Positions 42,125 through 50,510 of a stretch of DNA of 64,000 nucleotides are shown here, piece after piece. Source of the DNA: Jiulongibacter sediminis (GTDB lineage: Bacteria; Bacteroidota; Bacteroidia; Cytophagales; Spirosomataceae); contig NZ_LGTQ01000005.1 of assembly GCF_001306455.1 (NCBI RefSeq), positions 1,178,001 through 1,242,000 of the forward strand, in the 5' to 3' direction. A program made the translations under genes and the position numbers. The notes beneath the pieces are model-generated. The model was not told the DNA's origin. It ran no database searches and saw only the letters and a list, made by a program, of their open reading frames with translations. Position 1 is the stretch's first letter, and each line of letters begins with the position of its first letter.

Positions 42125-45100
42125 CTATTTCAATCCGCTCAGGTACTCCACTAAATTAACCATCTGCTGTTCCTCCAGTGGAAACTTCGGCATTAAAGAG
42201 GTATTCAGCTGTTTGATCGATTTAACATCTGATAATGGATATCGGGTTTGGTCTGACTGACCAAGCAATTTGACATTGACCTCATTCTCCGTCTTTGAAG
42301 TAATAATCGCCTGAATTTCGGTACCATCATTCATGATAATCTGCTGAGTCTCATAGCCAAAGCCCATACCCTCCGAAGGATTCAAAATGGCATTGTATAA
42401 TCCATCTTTTGAGAGTTTTGCTCCGATTTGACTTAAGCCAGGACCAAAGTCAACACCATTTCCATTAACCATATGACAAGTCTTACAATACATGTCAAAA
42501 ACTTTTTGACCTTCAGAAGGCTTCCCTGTTTTGGCCAATAGAGTTTTTACATCAATTTCTTCTTCAGAACCGTCGTCAAAAAAGTCATTGGCCTTGGCCC
42601 TGATATCATTATGCCAGGTAGCCAGCATGTGTCTTTTAGCGATAGGCATGACTTCCTCAGAAACCTTATTTTTCTGAATCATATCCCAAAGGATCTCCTC
42701 GCTTCTCCAGCCATTCATGGCCTCCATAGCCATTTCACGTTCGGCAATAGCCTTATTTTTATCATTAAAAATGGAAATCAATAAGTTCGTTACCGGAGTT
42801 TCATCCACAAGACCAAAACGTTCTATGGCATTAAGGGCATTATCCTGATTTTCATCATTCATTAACTTTTTGACCTCACCAATACCATACAAGTTTATGA
42901 ACATTCGGGCACCTTGTTGAATATCCCGTCCTTCTTCACTTTTTCGAACAAGCATCAAAAGGCGGTCTTTTTCAGACGAAATTGAATACTTGCTAACCAA
43001 ATCAAGGAAATCAGTATCACTGACTTCCGCCAGAATACTGCTAAGCTCCTCTTCAAGTTTAGGATATTCAGAAAGGTCGTTAATATCCAATTGCTTGAAG
43101 ATGACAACTTTCTCAGAAACGTCAGATGTATTTCCTAAAAGACTCAACAGAACGCTGTTTTTGTCTCCGTTCGATTGAAAATCCATGGCTCTGAAATAAC
43201 GAAGCTTATTCTCACCTTTTTCTTCAGCAATGAGCCTTCCAAGCAAATCCATGGTCATACTACTTCGGCTTCGCCAAACAATATCCCTTGCGGCCTTTTC
43301 GTCATCCCAATTTTCTCCCATCTGCTCCAGATAGGACGGCAAATAAATATCCCATTGATCTTCGGCTGCGATACCGAGAGCTTCCAGGTACCATCTATCC
43401 TGACCATCATAGGCTTTGGCCAGATTCAGCCATGTTTCCGGAGCATCTTTAAAACGAATCGCTAAAGCGACTTCTCTTCTCACCTGAGCTGATTGATCTT
43501 GAGAAAGGGTATTGTACAAAAAGGACAAATCTTCATTTTTTAATTCCCGGGCAGCCCGAATCGCAGCGACTCTGATATCTTCGCTTTTGTCTTCCGCCGC
43601 TTTTTCGATATACTCTCTTCCCTTACCATCAAGTTTAGTCAGTAACCAGAATGCCCTGGCTTTCATGAGCTCATCTGATCCGCTGTAAAGAGCAACCAAA
43701 GCTTCTTCTGCCTCTGGGCCCATTTCATGCAGACTAACCCAACCTTTATATCTTGTGGCTGTATTAGGACTTTTTAAGGCCTCTAACGCTCCTTCTAGGG
43801 AACTATAGTCAGGCGTTTTCACCTCATAGCCCTTATGCCCTTTGGATGTTACCCTATAGATTCTTCCTTGTGCCACATCGCCCATGGCATGACCACCCAC
43901 ACCCGGATCGTACCAGTCCGACACAAAAACAGAACCATCCGGAGCTACAGTCACATCAGAAGGTCTGAACCAATTATCCCTTTTGTTACCATCCAAGATT
44001 CCGGAAATTTCTGCTGTAAAACCAGCACCACTCTTCTTAACAGGATAAGCTCTCATCACATTAGGCCCGGCATCTGTATGAAGCATCTGGCCTTTGTATT
44101 TTGCAGGCAGCATATCGCCTTCATACATCGTAATTCCTGTTGGCGAACCAGCCATGGTTTGAAGTAGATTCGGCACCACTCCAGGATCATTTAAATGCCA
44201 GTGAGCCAACGGAATAGAATCAGACATATTAACCCTTCTGGTTCGCCAGTCGGCTCCGGTCATCTCATCTTTGAAACCGTAGTTTCCATAATCCATTACG
44301 TAGTTGATACGGGTACCTCTGTTACCGTCGTCATCGTTGTCAGACTGCCACATACGACCGTAAGAGTCAACGGTAACTTCGTAATTATTCCGAAAATTCC
44401 AGGCAAGGATTTCTACATTACTCCCATCCAAGTCTGAGCGATAAACCATTCCTTCCCGGTAAGGCTTTCCTTCCGCAGCTATTTTGCGACCTTTAGAATC
44501 ATAAAGTGGCTTACCACCTTTCGTCAACAGCCCTTCTCCTGCGTTACCGTAGTTAAAATAAAATTTACCGTCAGGCCCGAAAGTAAATGCGTGCATGCCG
44601 TGGTCATGCTGCTCTCCTCCAATCCCTTCAAATAGTATTTCCTTCTTATCCGGAACGTCATCACCATCTTCATCGGTAAAAACAAAAACGTGCGGACTTC
44701 TGGATACAATAACTTTATTACCAAAAACGCCTATACCAAGAGCTGAATTGATGTCTTCTCCCTGATAGAATACTTTAGACTTATCCGCTTTACCATCACC
44801 ATCGGTATCTTCCAGAATCAGAATTCGATCGCCTTTCTCGTCGTACGGATTTCTTGGATTCAATTCGTTTCGGTAATTAAACCCTTCACAAACCCACACT
44901 CTTCCTTTGTCGTCGATATCCATATTTGTTGGATTTCTCAGCATCGGCTCAGAAGCAAACAGAGAAAGCTCAAGGTCCTTGTCTAACAAGTCAATGCCTT
45001 CCAAAGCATATTCAACACTTCTTTTTTGTTCATCAGTGAGAGCATTGTATTCCTCCTGACTCAGCTTTTGATGAGAAGAATTACACGCAGCCAAACCCGC

Positions 45101-45133
45101 GAGCAATAAAACACTAAAGAGAGATTTCTTCAT
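42125..45133 (-). CDS. PVC-type membrane-bound dehydrogenase with HEAT repeats and cytochrome c (second copy)
   Basis: 1002-residue lipoprotein (SLFSVLLLAGLAACNS, lipobox LAAC). The propeller-type dehydrogenase domain (about 45-430) has Asp-rich loops DTDGDGKADKSK, DEDGDDVPDKKE and the segments HDHGMHAFTFGPDGKFYFNY, PSDVTVAPDGSVFVSDWYDP. HEAT-like repeats fill 450-850 or so. The C-terminal cytochrome c domain has the heme motif CKTCH near 888 and a candidate Met ligand near the end (NTSLMPKFPLEEQQM). Same architecture as the gene at 3634-7020, but it lies in an operon with thiL, NlpC/P60, Rdx and ClC; its start is 1 base from the NlpC/P60 stop. Substrate unknown. Confidence 0.86.
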   Translation of the reverse strand: MKKSLFSVLLLAGLAACNSSHQKLSQEEYNALTDEQKRSVEYALEGIDLLDKDLELSLFASEPMLRNPTNMDIDDKGRVWVCEGFNYRNELNPRNPYDEKGDRILILEDTDGDGKADKSKVFYQGEDINSALGIGVFGNKVIVSRSPHVFVFTDEDGDDVPDKKEILFEGIGGEQHDHGMHAFTFGPDGKFYFNYGNAGEGLLTKGGKPLYDSKGRKIAAEGKPYREGMVYRSDLDGSNVEILAWNFRNNYEVTVDSYGRMWQSDNDDDGNRGTRINYVMDYGNYGFKDEMTGADWRTRRVNMSDSIPLAHWHLNDPGVVPNLLQTMAGSPTGITMYEGDMLPAKYKGQMLHTDAGPNVMRAYPVKKSGAGFTAEISGILDGNKRDNWFRPSDVTVAPDGSVFVSDWYDPGVGGHAMGDVAQGRIYRVTSKGHKGYEVKTPDYSSLEGALEALKSPNTATRYKGWVSLHEMGPEAEEALVALYSGSDELMKARAFWLLTKLDGKGREYIEKAAEDKSEDIRVAAIRAARELKNEDLSFLYNTLSQDQSAQVRREVALAIRFKDAPETWLNLAKAYDGQDRWYLEALGIAAEDQWDIYLPSYLEQMGENWDDEKAARDIVWRSRSSMTMDLLGRLIAEEKGENKLRYFRAMDFQSNGDKNSVLLSLLGNTSDVSEKVVIFKQLDINDLSEYPKLEEELSSILAEVSDTDFLDLVSKYSISSEKDRLLMLVRKSEEGRDIQQGARMFINLYGIGEVKKLMNDENQDNALNAIERFGLVDETPVTNLLISIFNDKNKAIAEREMAMEAMNGWRSEEILWDMIQKNKVSEEVMPIAKRHMLATWHNDIRAKANDFFDDGSEEEIDVKTLLAKTGKPSEGQKVFDMYCKTCHMVNGNGVDFGPGLSQIGAKLSKDGLYNAILNPSEGMGFGYETQQIIMNDGTEIQAIITSKTENEVNVKLLGQSDQTRYPLSDVKSIKQLNTSLMPKFPLEEQQMVNLVEYLSGLK

Positions 45134-45134
45134 T

Positions 45135-46256
45135 TTAATAAAATGTAATAGGGTTGAGACGGGATACTAGATCGCTATCAAGTACCCTTTTAGCAAATAA
45201 AAATCTATTGCGATTAAACTCATCATATTCAGGTGAAGCAGGGTCAAAACTTCCGTATTTCACCATTCCTGAAGAGTGTATAAAACGATGATTTCCAAGA
45301 TATATAGCAACATGCGTAACTTTGCCTGGTGGGCGACCAAAAAACAAAAGGTCACCTCTTTCAAGATTCTCAAAGTTTTCTCCGGTTTCAATTTCATCAC
45401 CAACAAGGGCCTGCTGTGAAGCATCTCGTGGCAGATAAAGACCTTTTTGGAGCATTACATTTTTTGAAAAACCACTGCAATCAACACCTTTAAAGCTAGT
45501 TCCACCCCAAAGGTACGGCACACCAAGAAACCGGGAAGTCATAAATTCTAAATCGCCTGCAGAAGCCGTTGAGACAAAATCATGAATAGATTTCAATTGA
45601 TTTTGAGGGATAAAGCCCTCCCTGCCATCGGGCAATTTAACCTTTTGAAAACTACCGTCAGACTCCATTGGCTCAAACAGGTTTCCCAAAACCAAATCTG
45701 ACAAGTGTTTCGAGCCTTCAGCAGGTTTTTCAAAAATAAACCCAAGCTCTTTAGAGAAAACAACCCTGTTATCAGGAATTTCATTGACGAAGCTTAAAAC
45801 ACCAGACTCAATGTATCCTAAATACTTGTCCGGGGTTTGTATCCTGTACCAACCTCCGGTTTTGTACAGAACTCTCACCGGCATACCCATTAAAGCCTGT
45901 GTGCTCAATTCGGCGGAGTGTTTCGGCTGACTTCTGATATTGGCTACTGAGACGTTGACCAAGGCCAAAGTATCACTCTGCTGAGTTTCATTGGGTACAA
46001 GAAATACTGAATCAATGATTGATTTCTCCACTAGAAACTCCTTCAGCTCATTTTTAAGAGAAGGTTGATCGGTAAAACCTTTGACTACATTTTCTTTAAT
46101 CTCAAATTCAAAAAGTTTTGTTCTGGAGTCTTCAATATAGCTTGCCTTTAATTCATCCAATTGCTGACTAAGCAACTCTGAATCATCCGATTTGCATTCG
46201 GCAAAAAGAACAATAGAAAGAAAGAATAAGCCTAAGAGTTTTCCAGATGTTTCCAT
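45135..46256 (-). CDS. NlpC/P60 (C40) peptidase with SH3-type domains
   Basis: 373-residue exported cell-wall peptidase that should cut the D-Glu/meso-Dpm type bond. The N-terminus (LLGLFFLSIVLFAECKS) is a signal peptide with a Cys, possibly a lipoprotein. Two bacterial SH3-like segments (about 95-155 and 160-225: TGGWYRIQTPDKYLGYIES; FQKVKLPDGREGFIP) come before the catalytic domain. The C40 triad is Cys260 in FKGVDCSGF, His315 in GKVTHVAIYLG and His327 in HRFIHSSG. Its N-terminus overlaps the thiL 3' end by 25 bases. This is a common arrangement for coupled translation. Confidence 0.9.
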   Translation of the reverse strand: METSGKLLGLFFLSIVLFAECKSDDSELLSQQLDELKASYIEDSRTKLFEFEIKENVVKGFTDQPSLKNELKEFLVEKSIIDSVFLVPNETQQSDTLALVNVSVANIRSQPKHSAELSTQALMGMPVRVLYKTGGWYRIQTPDKYLGYIESGVLSFVNEIPDNRVVFSKELGFIFEKPAEGSKHLSDLVLGNLFEPMESDGSFQKVKLPDGREGFIPQNQLKSIHDFVSTASAGDLEFMTSRFLGVPYLWGGTSFKGVDCSGFSKNVMLQKGLYLPRDASQQALVGDEIETGENFENLERGDLLFFGRPPGKVTHVAIYLGNHRFIHSSGMVKYGSFDPASPEYDEFNRNRFLFAKRVLDSDLVSRLNPITFY

Positions 46257-47260
46257 CCCTGAGCGTTTATTTGAACGTGTTCGCCTGATTTAGTGACTAA
46301 AATATTATTTTTCTCTTTGGTTACGAAACCAATTGGCGTTATCTCAGGTATTCCTTTGATTTCTTCATAGTCTTTCTGAGAAATGGTCATCAAAAGCTCG
46401 TAATCTTCCCCTCCATTCACTACTGCTGTTATCGGATTGACTTTGAACTCTTCAGCTGCAAGTAAAGTACTGTTTTCAATAGGAAGATTATCTACAAAAA
46501 CAGAGAAGCCCATACCTGAATGCTGAGAAAGATGTAAGATTTCAGAGGCAAGTCCGTCTGAAATATCAATCATACTGGTAGGTACTACATTCCTCTCTTT
46601 CAGCTCATGAATGATGTCAGTTCGCCCTTCTGGCCTCAGTTGACGCCCCACCAGATACTCATGTTCCTTTAATTCAGGTCTCATATTCGGGTTTTCCATG
46701 AAAACCTGCTTCTCTCTTTCAAGAATCTGAAGACCGAAATAGGCAGCTCCTAAATCTCCGGTAGCACACAAGACATCATTCGGCTGAGCACCTTTTCGAT
46801 AGGTAACGGCTTCTTTAGGCACTTCCCCGATAGCAGTAACGGATATAATTAATCCTGATTTAGAGGAAGCTGTGTCACCACCTACCAGATCAACTTTGTA
46901 ATTCTTACAGGCGGCATGAATTCCCTCATAAATCTCATCCACGGCCTCTACTGAGAAACGGTTACTTAGCCCAATACTCACCGTAATTTGCTTTGGAAAA
47001 CCATTCATAGCAGCAATATCTGAAATATTGACAGCCACAGCTTTATAGCCTAAATGCTTTAGCGGAGTATATGAAAGGTCAAAATGAATACCCTCTACCA
47101 ACATGTCCGTTGCCACCAGAGTGTAATGTGAACCCGAGTCGATTACCGCAGCGTCATCGCCAATACCAACAATAGTTGATGGCTGAACAGTCTCGGTATT
47201 CTTCTTAATTCTTTCAATCAGCCCAAACTCACCAAGTTCGGCTAAGTCAGTTCTTTGCAT
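46232..47260 (-). CDS. thiL: Thiamine-monophosphate kinase
   Basis: ATP-dependent kinase that turns thiamine monophosphate into the active diphosphate in the cytoplasm. 342 residues. Signatures: GEFGLIERI at the N-terminus, IGDDAAVID (about 33-41) for Mg-ATP, EGIHFDLSYTPLKHLGYKA, VGGDTASSKSGLIISVTA and MIDISDGLASEI plus NGGEDYELL, all in the order of ThiL (PurM-like fold). It is the first gene of the operon at 40443-47260. The 25-base overlap with the next gene is long but both frames are clear. A terminator of the neighbouring minus-strand lipoprotein lies upstream. Confidence 0.95.
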   Translation of the reverse strand: MQRTDLAELGEFGLIERIKKNTETVQPSTIVGIGDDAAVIDSGSHYTLVATDMLVEGIHFDLSYTPLKHLGYKAVAVNISDIAAMNGFPKQITVSIGLSNRFSVEAVDEIYEGIHAACKNYKVDLVGGDTASSKSGLIISVTAIGEVPKEAVTYRKGAQPNDVLCATGDLGAAYFGLQILEREKQVFMENPNMRPELKEHEYLVGRQLRPEGRTDIIHELKERNVVPTSMIDISDGLASEILHLSQHSGMGFSVFVDNLPIENSTLLAAEEFKVNPITAVVNGGEDYELLMTISQKDYEEIKGIPEITPIGFVTKEKNNILVTKSGEHVQINAQGWKHLENS

Positions 47261-47270
47261 ATTTTAAAAT

Positions 47271-47298
47271 AAAAAAGGCAGGCCAAGGCCTGCCTGAT
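47271..47298 (-). terminator. Terminator of the small lipoprotein gene
   Basis: AGGCAGGCC-AA-GGCCTGCCT is a perfect 9-base stem; read on the minus strand it ends in a T-run (A-run at 47271-47276). It lies between the stop at 47316 and the thiL start. Confidence 0.9.
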
Positions 47299-47315
47299 TT
47301 TCTAAGTAATTAATG

Positions 47316-47762
47316 TTATTGAGAAATGAGTGTATACTCATTCTTGGTATTTCCGGTTTTCGGATATGGAGTACTTAATTGAACAACCAACTCCGTGTTA
47401 TCTTCAGTGATAGAGTTAATATTAAACTCAAGAACTCCGTTCGTTCCGGTTGGCTCAGGCGATATTCCGGAAATAACAATTTTGCTATCTCCCTGAACCG
47501 AATATGTTCCGGTGTAAGACTGTCCGTCAATTTCAGTGATAGTGGCCGTAGGAGGAGATGACAAGTTCAATCGATAACTGCTGTAAGCAGGTTTAATATT
47601 ATTAGAACCACCGCTGGAGTAAACGATAGTTGAATTTTCTTTTACAATTCTGGCCACCCAAACTTTAGCGATTCTCTCCTGCGTGGTGAGTTCTTTTTTG
47701 CAAGAAAGTGAGCTTAGGCAGAAAAAAGCTACGATGGATAGTACAGCGATGGTCTTTTTCAT
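47316..47762 (-). CDS. Small lipoprotein, lipocalin-like
   Basis: 148 residues; signal peptide IAVLSIVAFFCLSSLSCKKE with a Cys followed by Lys-Lys, a usual Bacteroidota lipoprotein start. The mature part is Ser/Thr-rich and beta-predicted: LTTQERIAKVWVARIVKENS at the start, then DSKIVISGISPEPTG, DNTELVVQLSTPYPK. The kind of N-terminal W-x(n) and repeating strands recalls the small lipocalin-like domains found in this phylum, but the match is only suggestive. It has its own terminator, so it is a single gene. Unknown function. Confidence 0.65.
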   Translation of the reverse strand: MKKTIAVLSIVAFFCLSSLSCKKELTTQERIAKVWVARIVKENSTIVYSSGGSNNIKPAYSSYRLNLSSPPTATITEIDGQSYTGTYSVQGDSKIVISGISPEPTGTNGVLEFNINSITEDNTELVVQLSTPYPKTGNTKNEYTLISQ

Positions 47763-47900
47763 TTCTGAATTTTAGATGAAATAAATATAGGTCAAAATTA
47801 TCTGTATTCTGTTTCAATGACAATTTTTTTGCCATTTTTTATGCCCTAATCATTGGATTACAAAAAACAAACGATCTTTGAGATTCAATACGTAATAAGA

Positions 47901-48143
47901 ATGCAAAAAGATGCTTTGAGGTCTTTCTCAAAAAACCAACTAGCCCTTAGAAACGGCCAGGATAAACCCGAAATTTGGGTGGCTTTTCAGGGGCTTATCT
48001 ATGATGTCAGTGACTCAAGACTATGGCGAAATGGCAAACACTATGAACATTGGGCAGGACAAGATCTAACGCATGAACTACCTGATGCTCCCCATACCGC
48101 TTCGGTTTTTGAAAAATTTAAAGTTGTGGGGCAATTGAATTAA
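47901..48143 (+). CDS. Cytochrome b5-like heme-binding domain protein
   Basis: 80-residue single-domain protein. A longer frame from a TTG at 47853 is open, but the ATG at 47901 is preferred since the cytochrome b5 fold begins right after it: LRSFSKNQLALRNGQ (helix), then PEIWVAFQGLIYDVSDSRLW, KHYEHWAGQDLTHELPDAPH. The candidate axial His pair is His in the KHYEHWAGQDLTHE region and the later PHTASVF. It lacks a signal peptide and a membrane segment. The family carries electrons for membrane reductases; the partner is unknown. Followed 9 bases later by a small membrane protein gene. Confidence 0.8.
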   Translation: MQKDALRSFSKNQLALRNGQDKPEIWVAFQGLIYDVSDSRLWRNGKHYEHWAGQDLTHELPDAPHTASVFEKFKVVGQLN

Positions 48144-48152
48144 TTTTGTGAA

Positions 48153-48389
48153 ATGAAAAAATACCTGAACACTCTTATCCTTTTCGGCAGCCTTGCCTTT
48201 TTGATCATGTGGGTCGATCGTATTGTTTACAAAGGTGAAGAATTGAAGTATAACTACTTTTTCCTAATGTTTGCTTTGGCGGGTTTTCTCTTCTACACCT
48301 ACCGAAGAGGTCTTCAAAAAATAAAAGAAAAAGAGGAGGAAGAAAAGAAGAACAGTAAAGGGAAAAAGCCTAAACGAAAAACAAAATAG
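48153..48389 (+). CDS. Small membrane protein with Lys-rich tail
   Basis: 78 residues; two hydrophobic segments (about 5-20 and 36-50: LNTLILFGSLAFLIMWVD; YFFLMFALAGFLFYTY) with a short loop, then a strongly basic and acidic tail (KEKEEEEKKNSKGKKPKRKT). I do not recognise a family. It probably forms a two-helix inner-membrane protein with the charged tail in the cytoplasm. It starts 9 bases after the cytochrome b5 gene and its end overlaps the convergent UbiA-like gene by 20 bases. Whether it assists the cytochrome is a guess. Confidence 0.6.
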   Translation: MKKYLNTLILFGSLAFLIMWVDRIVYKGEELKYNYFFLMFALAGFLFYTYRRGLQKIKEKEEEEKKNSKGKKPKRKTK

Positions 48390-49197
48390 CGGGTAGAAGG
48401 AAAACCCCATCACCTATCCACCTGTATCTATCATTTTTGAGAAAAAAGTTCTCAAAAGCAGGCATTAACGAAAGGATGAGGGACATAGCCATCATCAACA
48501 GGGCTACTTTATTAATATACTCCCAGCCTCCCGAAAATAGGAATATGGTCAAAAACATGATAAGTGCCGCGATACCCGTTATAATTTTCTTTGAGGTAGA
48601 TTGACCAAAATAACTCACTGTATTCTTAACTGCAGGCTCATTGAGATCCTCAAAGTACGAGAACAAAAGCAGATTCTGAGAAGCTATTAAAAACAGAAAG
48701 ATGGCGAGAATCCAGCCACTTAGATTAACTGAACTTTGATTCACAAAAGCAATTCCTACTACCGCCAATGTATAGGTAACAGCGGTTACCGGTTCTTTCA
48801 TCCAAATCAGTTTATTCCCGTTGAAAACTTTGTTTAAAACATAAAAGTACACGACAAGGGTAAGTGATATGCAAGCTCCAAAAGTGAGAACCTTTAAAGG
48901 AATAAGAAAGCAAAATACCAGCCCAATAACTGAAAGCACAACCAAAAGAATTGATAGGTTATACTGATGATCAGCATGAAACCGGTGCCGTTCCGATAGG
49001 TTTTCAGGGTAAATTCTGAGATCTAAAAGGCGGTCAAGAATGTATATAACCCATGTACTGATGCCTAATAAAATCACCGCCGACATTTCAATAGGGCCTG
49101 AACCGTCAGGTAAACGCCAGAACATAACTGATGTGAGCATGGCACCCAATACCACATCAAGACTAAGCAAATGAAGAAATTTCAAGAAAGGCTTCAA
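48370..49197 (-). CDS. UbiA-like polytopic membrane protein
   Basis: 275 residues, about eight membrane helices. The first loop motif YILDRLLDLRIYPENLSERH is placed like the UbiA Asp-rich signature but lacks the full NDxxDxxxD pattern, and the second loop reads YFEDLNEPAVKNTVSYFG where DxxxD is expected. So either a divergent UbiA homologue or a protein of that fold with altered catalysis. The organisation (helix-loop-helix with Asp at the same depth) supports UbiA superfamily membership. Overlaps the 3' end of the small membrane-protein gene by 20 bases, convergently. Another, canonical UbiA member is at 1988-2836. Confidence 0.6.
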   Translation of the reverse strand: MKPFLKFLHLLSLDVVLGAMLTSVMFWRLPDGSGPIEMSAVILLGISTWVIYILDRLLDLRIYPENLSERHRFHADHQYNLSILLVVLSVIGLVFCFLIPLKVLTFGACISLTLVVYFYVLNKVFNGNKLIWMKEPVTAVTYTLAVVGIAFVNQSSVNLSGWILAIFLFLIASQNLLLFSYFEDLNEPAVKNTVSYFGQSTSKKIITGIAALIMFLTIFLFSGGWEYINKVALLMMAMSLILSLMPAFENFFLKNDRYRWIGDGVFLLPAILFFV

Positions 49198-49218
49198 AAA
49201 AGAAGATTTTCAACAAAG

Positions 49219-49554
49219 TTAAGCCAGCTCACCCTGAGAAAACAGAATGCTTTCCATTTTCTGCCTCTTTCTTCTTGAGATTTTCATAGGGTCATGGTTT
49301 CTAACCTTTACCATACCTTCGTTTTTAAGAATTTTAGCCGCGGAAATATTAACCATTTCAGACTTATTAAACCGCCAGAAACCCAGACCCTCAAGTCGCT
49401 CTTCTAGTTTTTTTAAAGTAGTGGCCACCACATAGTGATCGCCATTCCGCATATGTATGTGCGTATAGTTGACGTCGGACCGCAACAATAGCACCTGATT
49501 GGCGGGTTTCCGGATTCTTCCACCCAAATGAACTTCTGTAGTAAATGTTTTCAT
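49219..49554 (-). CDS. Stand-alone LytTR DNA-binding domain protein
   Basis: 111 residues from the ATG at 49554; a TTG reading from 49602 is open but lacks homologous look. The chain is one LytTR domain: VLLLRSDVNYTHIHMRNGDH, VATTLKKLEERL, FWRFNKSEMVNISAAKIL and the C-terminal KISRRKRQKME. LytTR proteins bind direct or inverted repeats in DNA; most have a receiver domain in front, but this one does not, so control must come from expression level or a partner. No histidine kinase is near. A gap of 98 bases follows its upstream region before the MOSC gene end. Confidence 0.85.
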   Translation of the reverse strand: MKTFTTEVHLGGRIRKPANQVLLLRSDVNYTHIHMRNGDHYVVATTLKKLEERLEGLGFWRFNKSEMVNISAAKILKNEGMVKVRNHDPMKISRRKRQKMESILFSQGELA

Positions 49555-49703
49555 GTCATAATATGAGTTATAGTAGGATTTAATTGTCCCCAAAATTAAC
49601 AAAGTAATTCTGTTCCCTTGGGGTTAGAAACAAAATAATCGACAGATGTAGATACTTTTCCCCAATTTTTCTCAAAAAATAAGGGGATAAGCCAAATACA
49701 ATT

Positions 49704-50504
49704 CTAAAAAGTGACCAATTCTACTGAATCACCGACTTGTATCGCACCATTGGATCCAACTAAAAAATTTCTTCCAAACAACACTTTAGAGCCATCTTTG
49801 CGATAGGTAGAGAGGGTTTTCAAAGGCTCTTTTCCAAGCGTGGCTTCCTTGGGGTCAATGGTTACCATGACGCATCTGCCACAGTTTTTCACCCCAATAA
49901 GCTCTGCTTCTCCAATTTTAATAGAGCCCAAATTATCCTCAGCATAGGCTTCTATACCATCAATTACCAGATTGGGCCTGAATCTTAGCATTTCAACGGG
50001 CTCGTCCAACCGACCATTCAGATCCTCCAGACTCGCCTCACTAATCATCAAAACCGGATAGCCGTCTGCCGTGCTTACAACGTCTTTATCGGTAACCGCA
50101 TATCTGGGATCAATGAATCTTAAAGAGTCATCAGGCTGGTACATCAATCTTACCTGCTCTCCCAATTTATCTGAAAACCAATGACTCACTGCTTTACTTA
50201 CCTCTACCATTTCAAACTCATCTCCCCAAACACTCACTTTTTCTCTCTTTGAAGAACTCGTCTGAAACGGAATCAAACATTGACTACCATCTTTAGAAAA
50301 TACTATTCCAATCCCGTCTTTTCTTATCAATGTTAGAAAATAGACCAATGAAGGATAGCTTCTTTGAGTCATAACTTCTCCTTCCTCATTTATCAAAAGC
50401 CACCTACGATCAAACTCCAAGCCCCTGTCACTCAATTGACTATTATTCAGCGAAATACCACCAAGGGATTTAACCGGGTAAATATAAATTTGCGTTACTT
50501 TCAT
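49704..50504 (-). CDS. MOSC-domain protein, YcbX/mARC-like
   Basis: 266 residues. The N-terminal beta-barrel MOSC_N domain is seen in YIYPVKSLGGISLNNSQLSD, RGLEFDRRWLLINEEGEVMT. The MOSC domain follows: RFRPNLVIDGIEAYAEDN, IGVKNCGRCVMVTIDPKEAT with the conserved Cys that may bind the molybdenum cofactor, and VLFGRNFLVGSNGAIQVGD. Family members reduce N-hydroxylated compounds. No ferredoxin domain is attached, so it depends on a separate reductase. It lies 6 bases behind the barrel-protein gene and so may share the sigma-factor operon. Confidence 0.87.
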   Translation of the reverse strand: MKVTQIYIYPVKSLGGISLNNSQLSDRGLEFDRRWLLINEEGEVMTQRSYPSLVYFLTLIRKDGIGIVFSKDGSQCLIPFQTSSSKREKVSVWGDEFEMVEVSKAVSHWFSDKLGEQVRLMYQPDDSLRFIDPRYAVTDKDVVSTADGYPVLMISEASLEDLNGRLDEPVEMLRFRPNLVIDGIEAYAEDNLGSIKIGEAELIGVKNCGRCVMVTIDPKEATLGKEPLKTLSTYRKDGSKVLFGRNFLVGSNGAIQVGDSVELVTF

Positions 50505-50510
50505 TCTGAA

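Noticed and set aside
48142-48149. TAATTTTG, a perfect TAnnTTTG box
   Set aside because: Only 3 bases lie between it and the ATG at 48153, so transcription would start inside the gene; it is more likely chance at the end of the cytochrome b5 gene.
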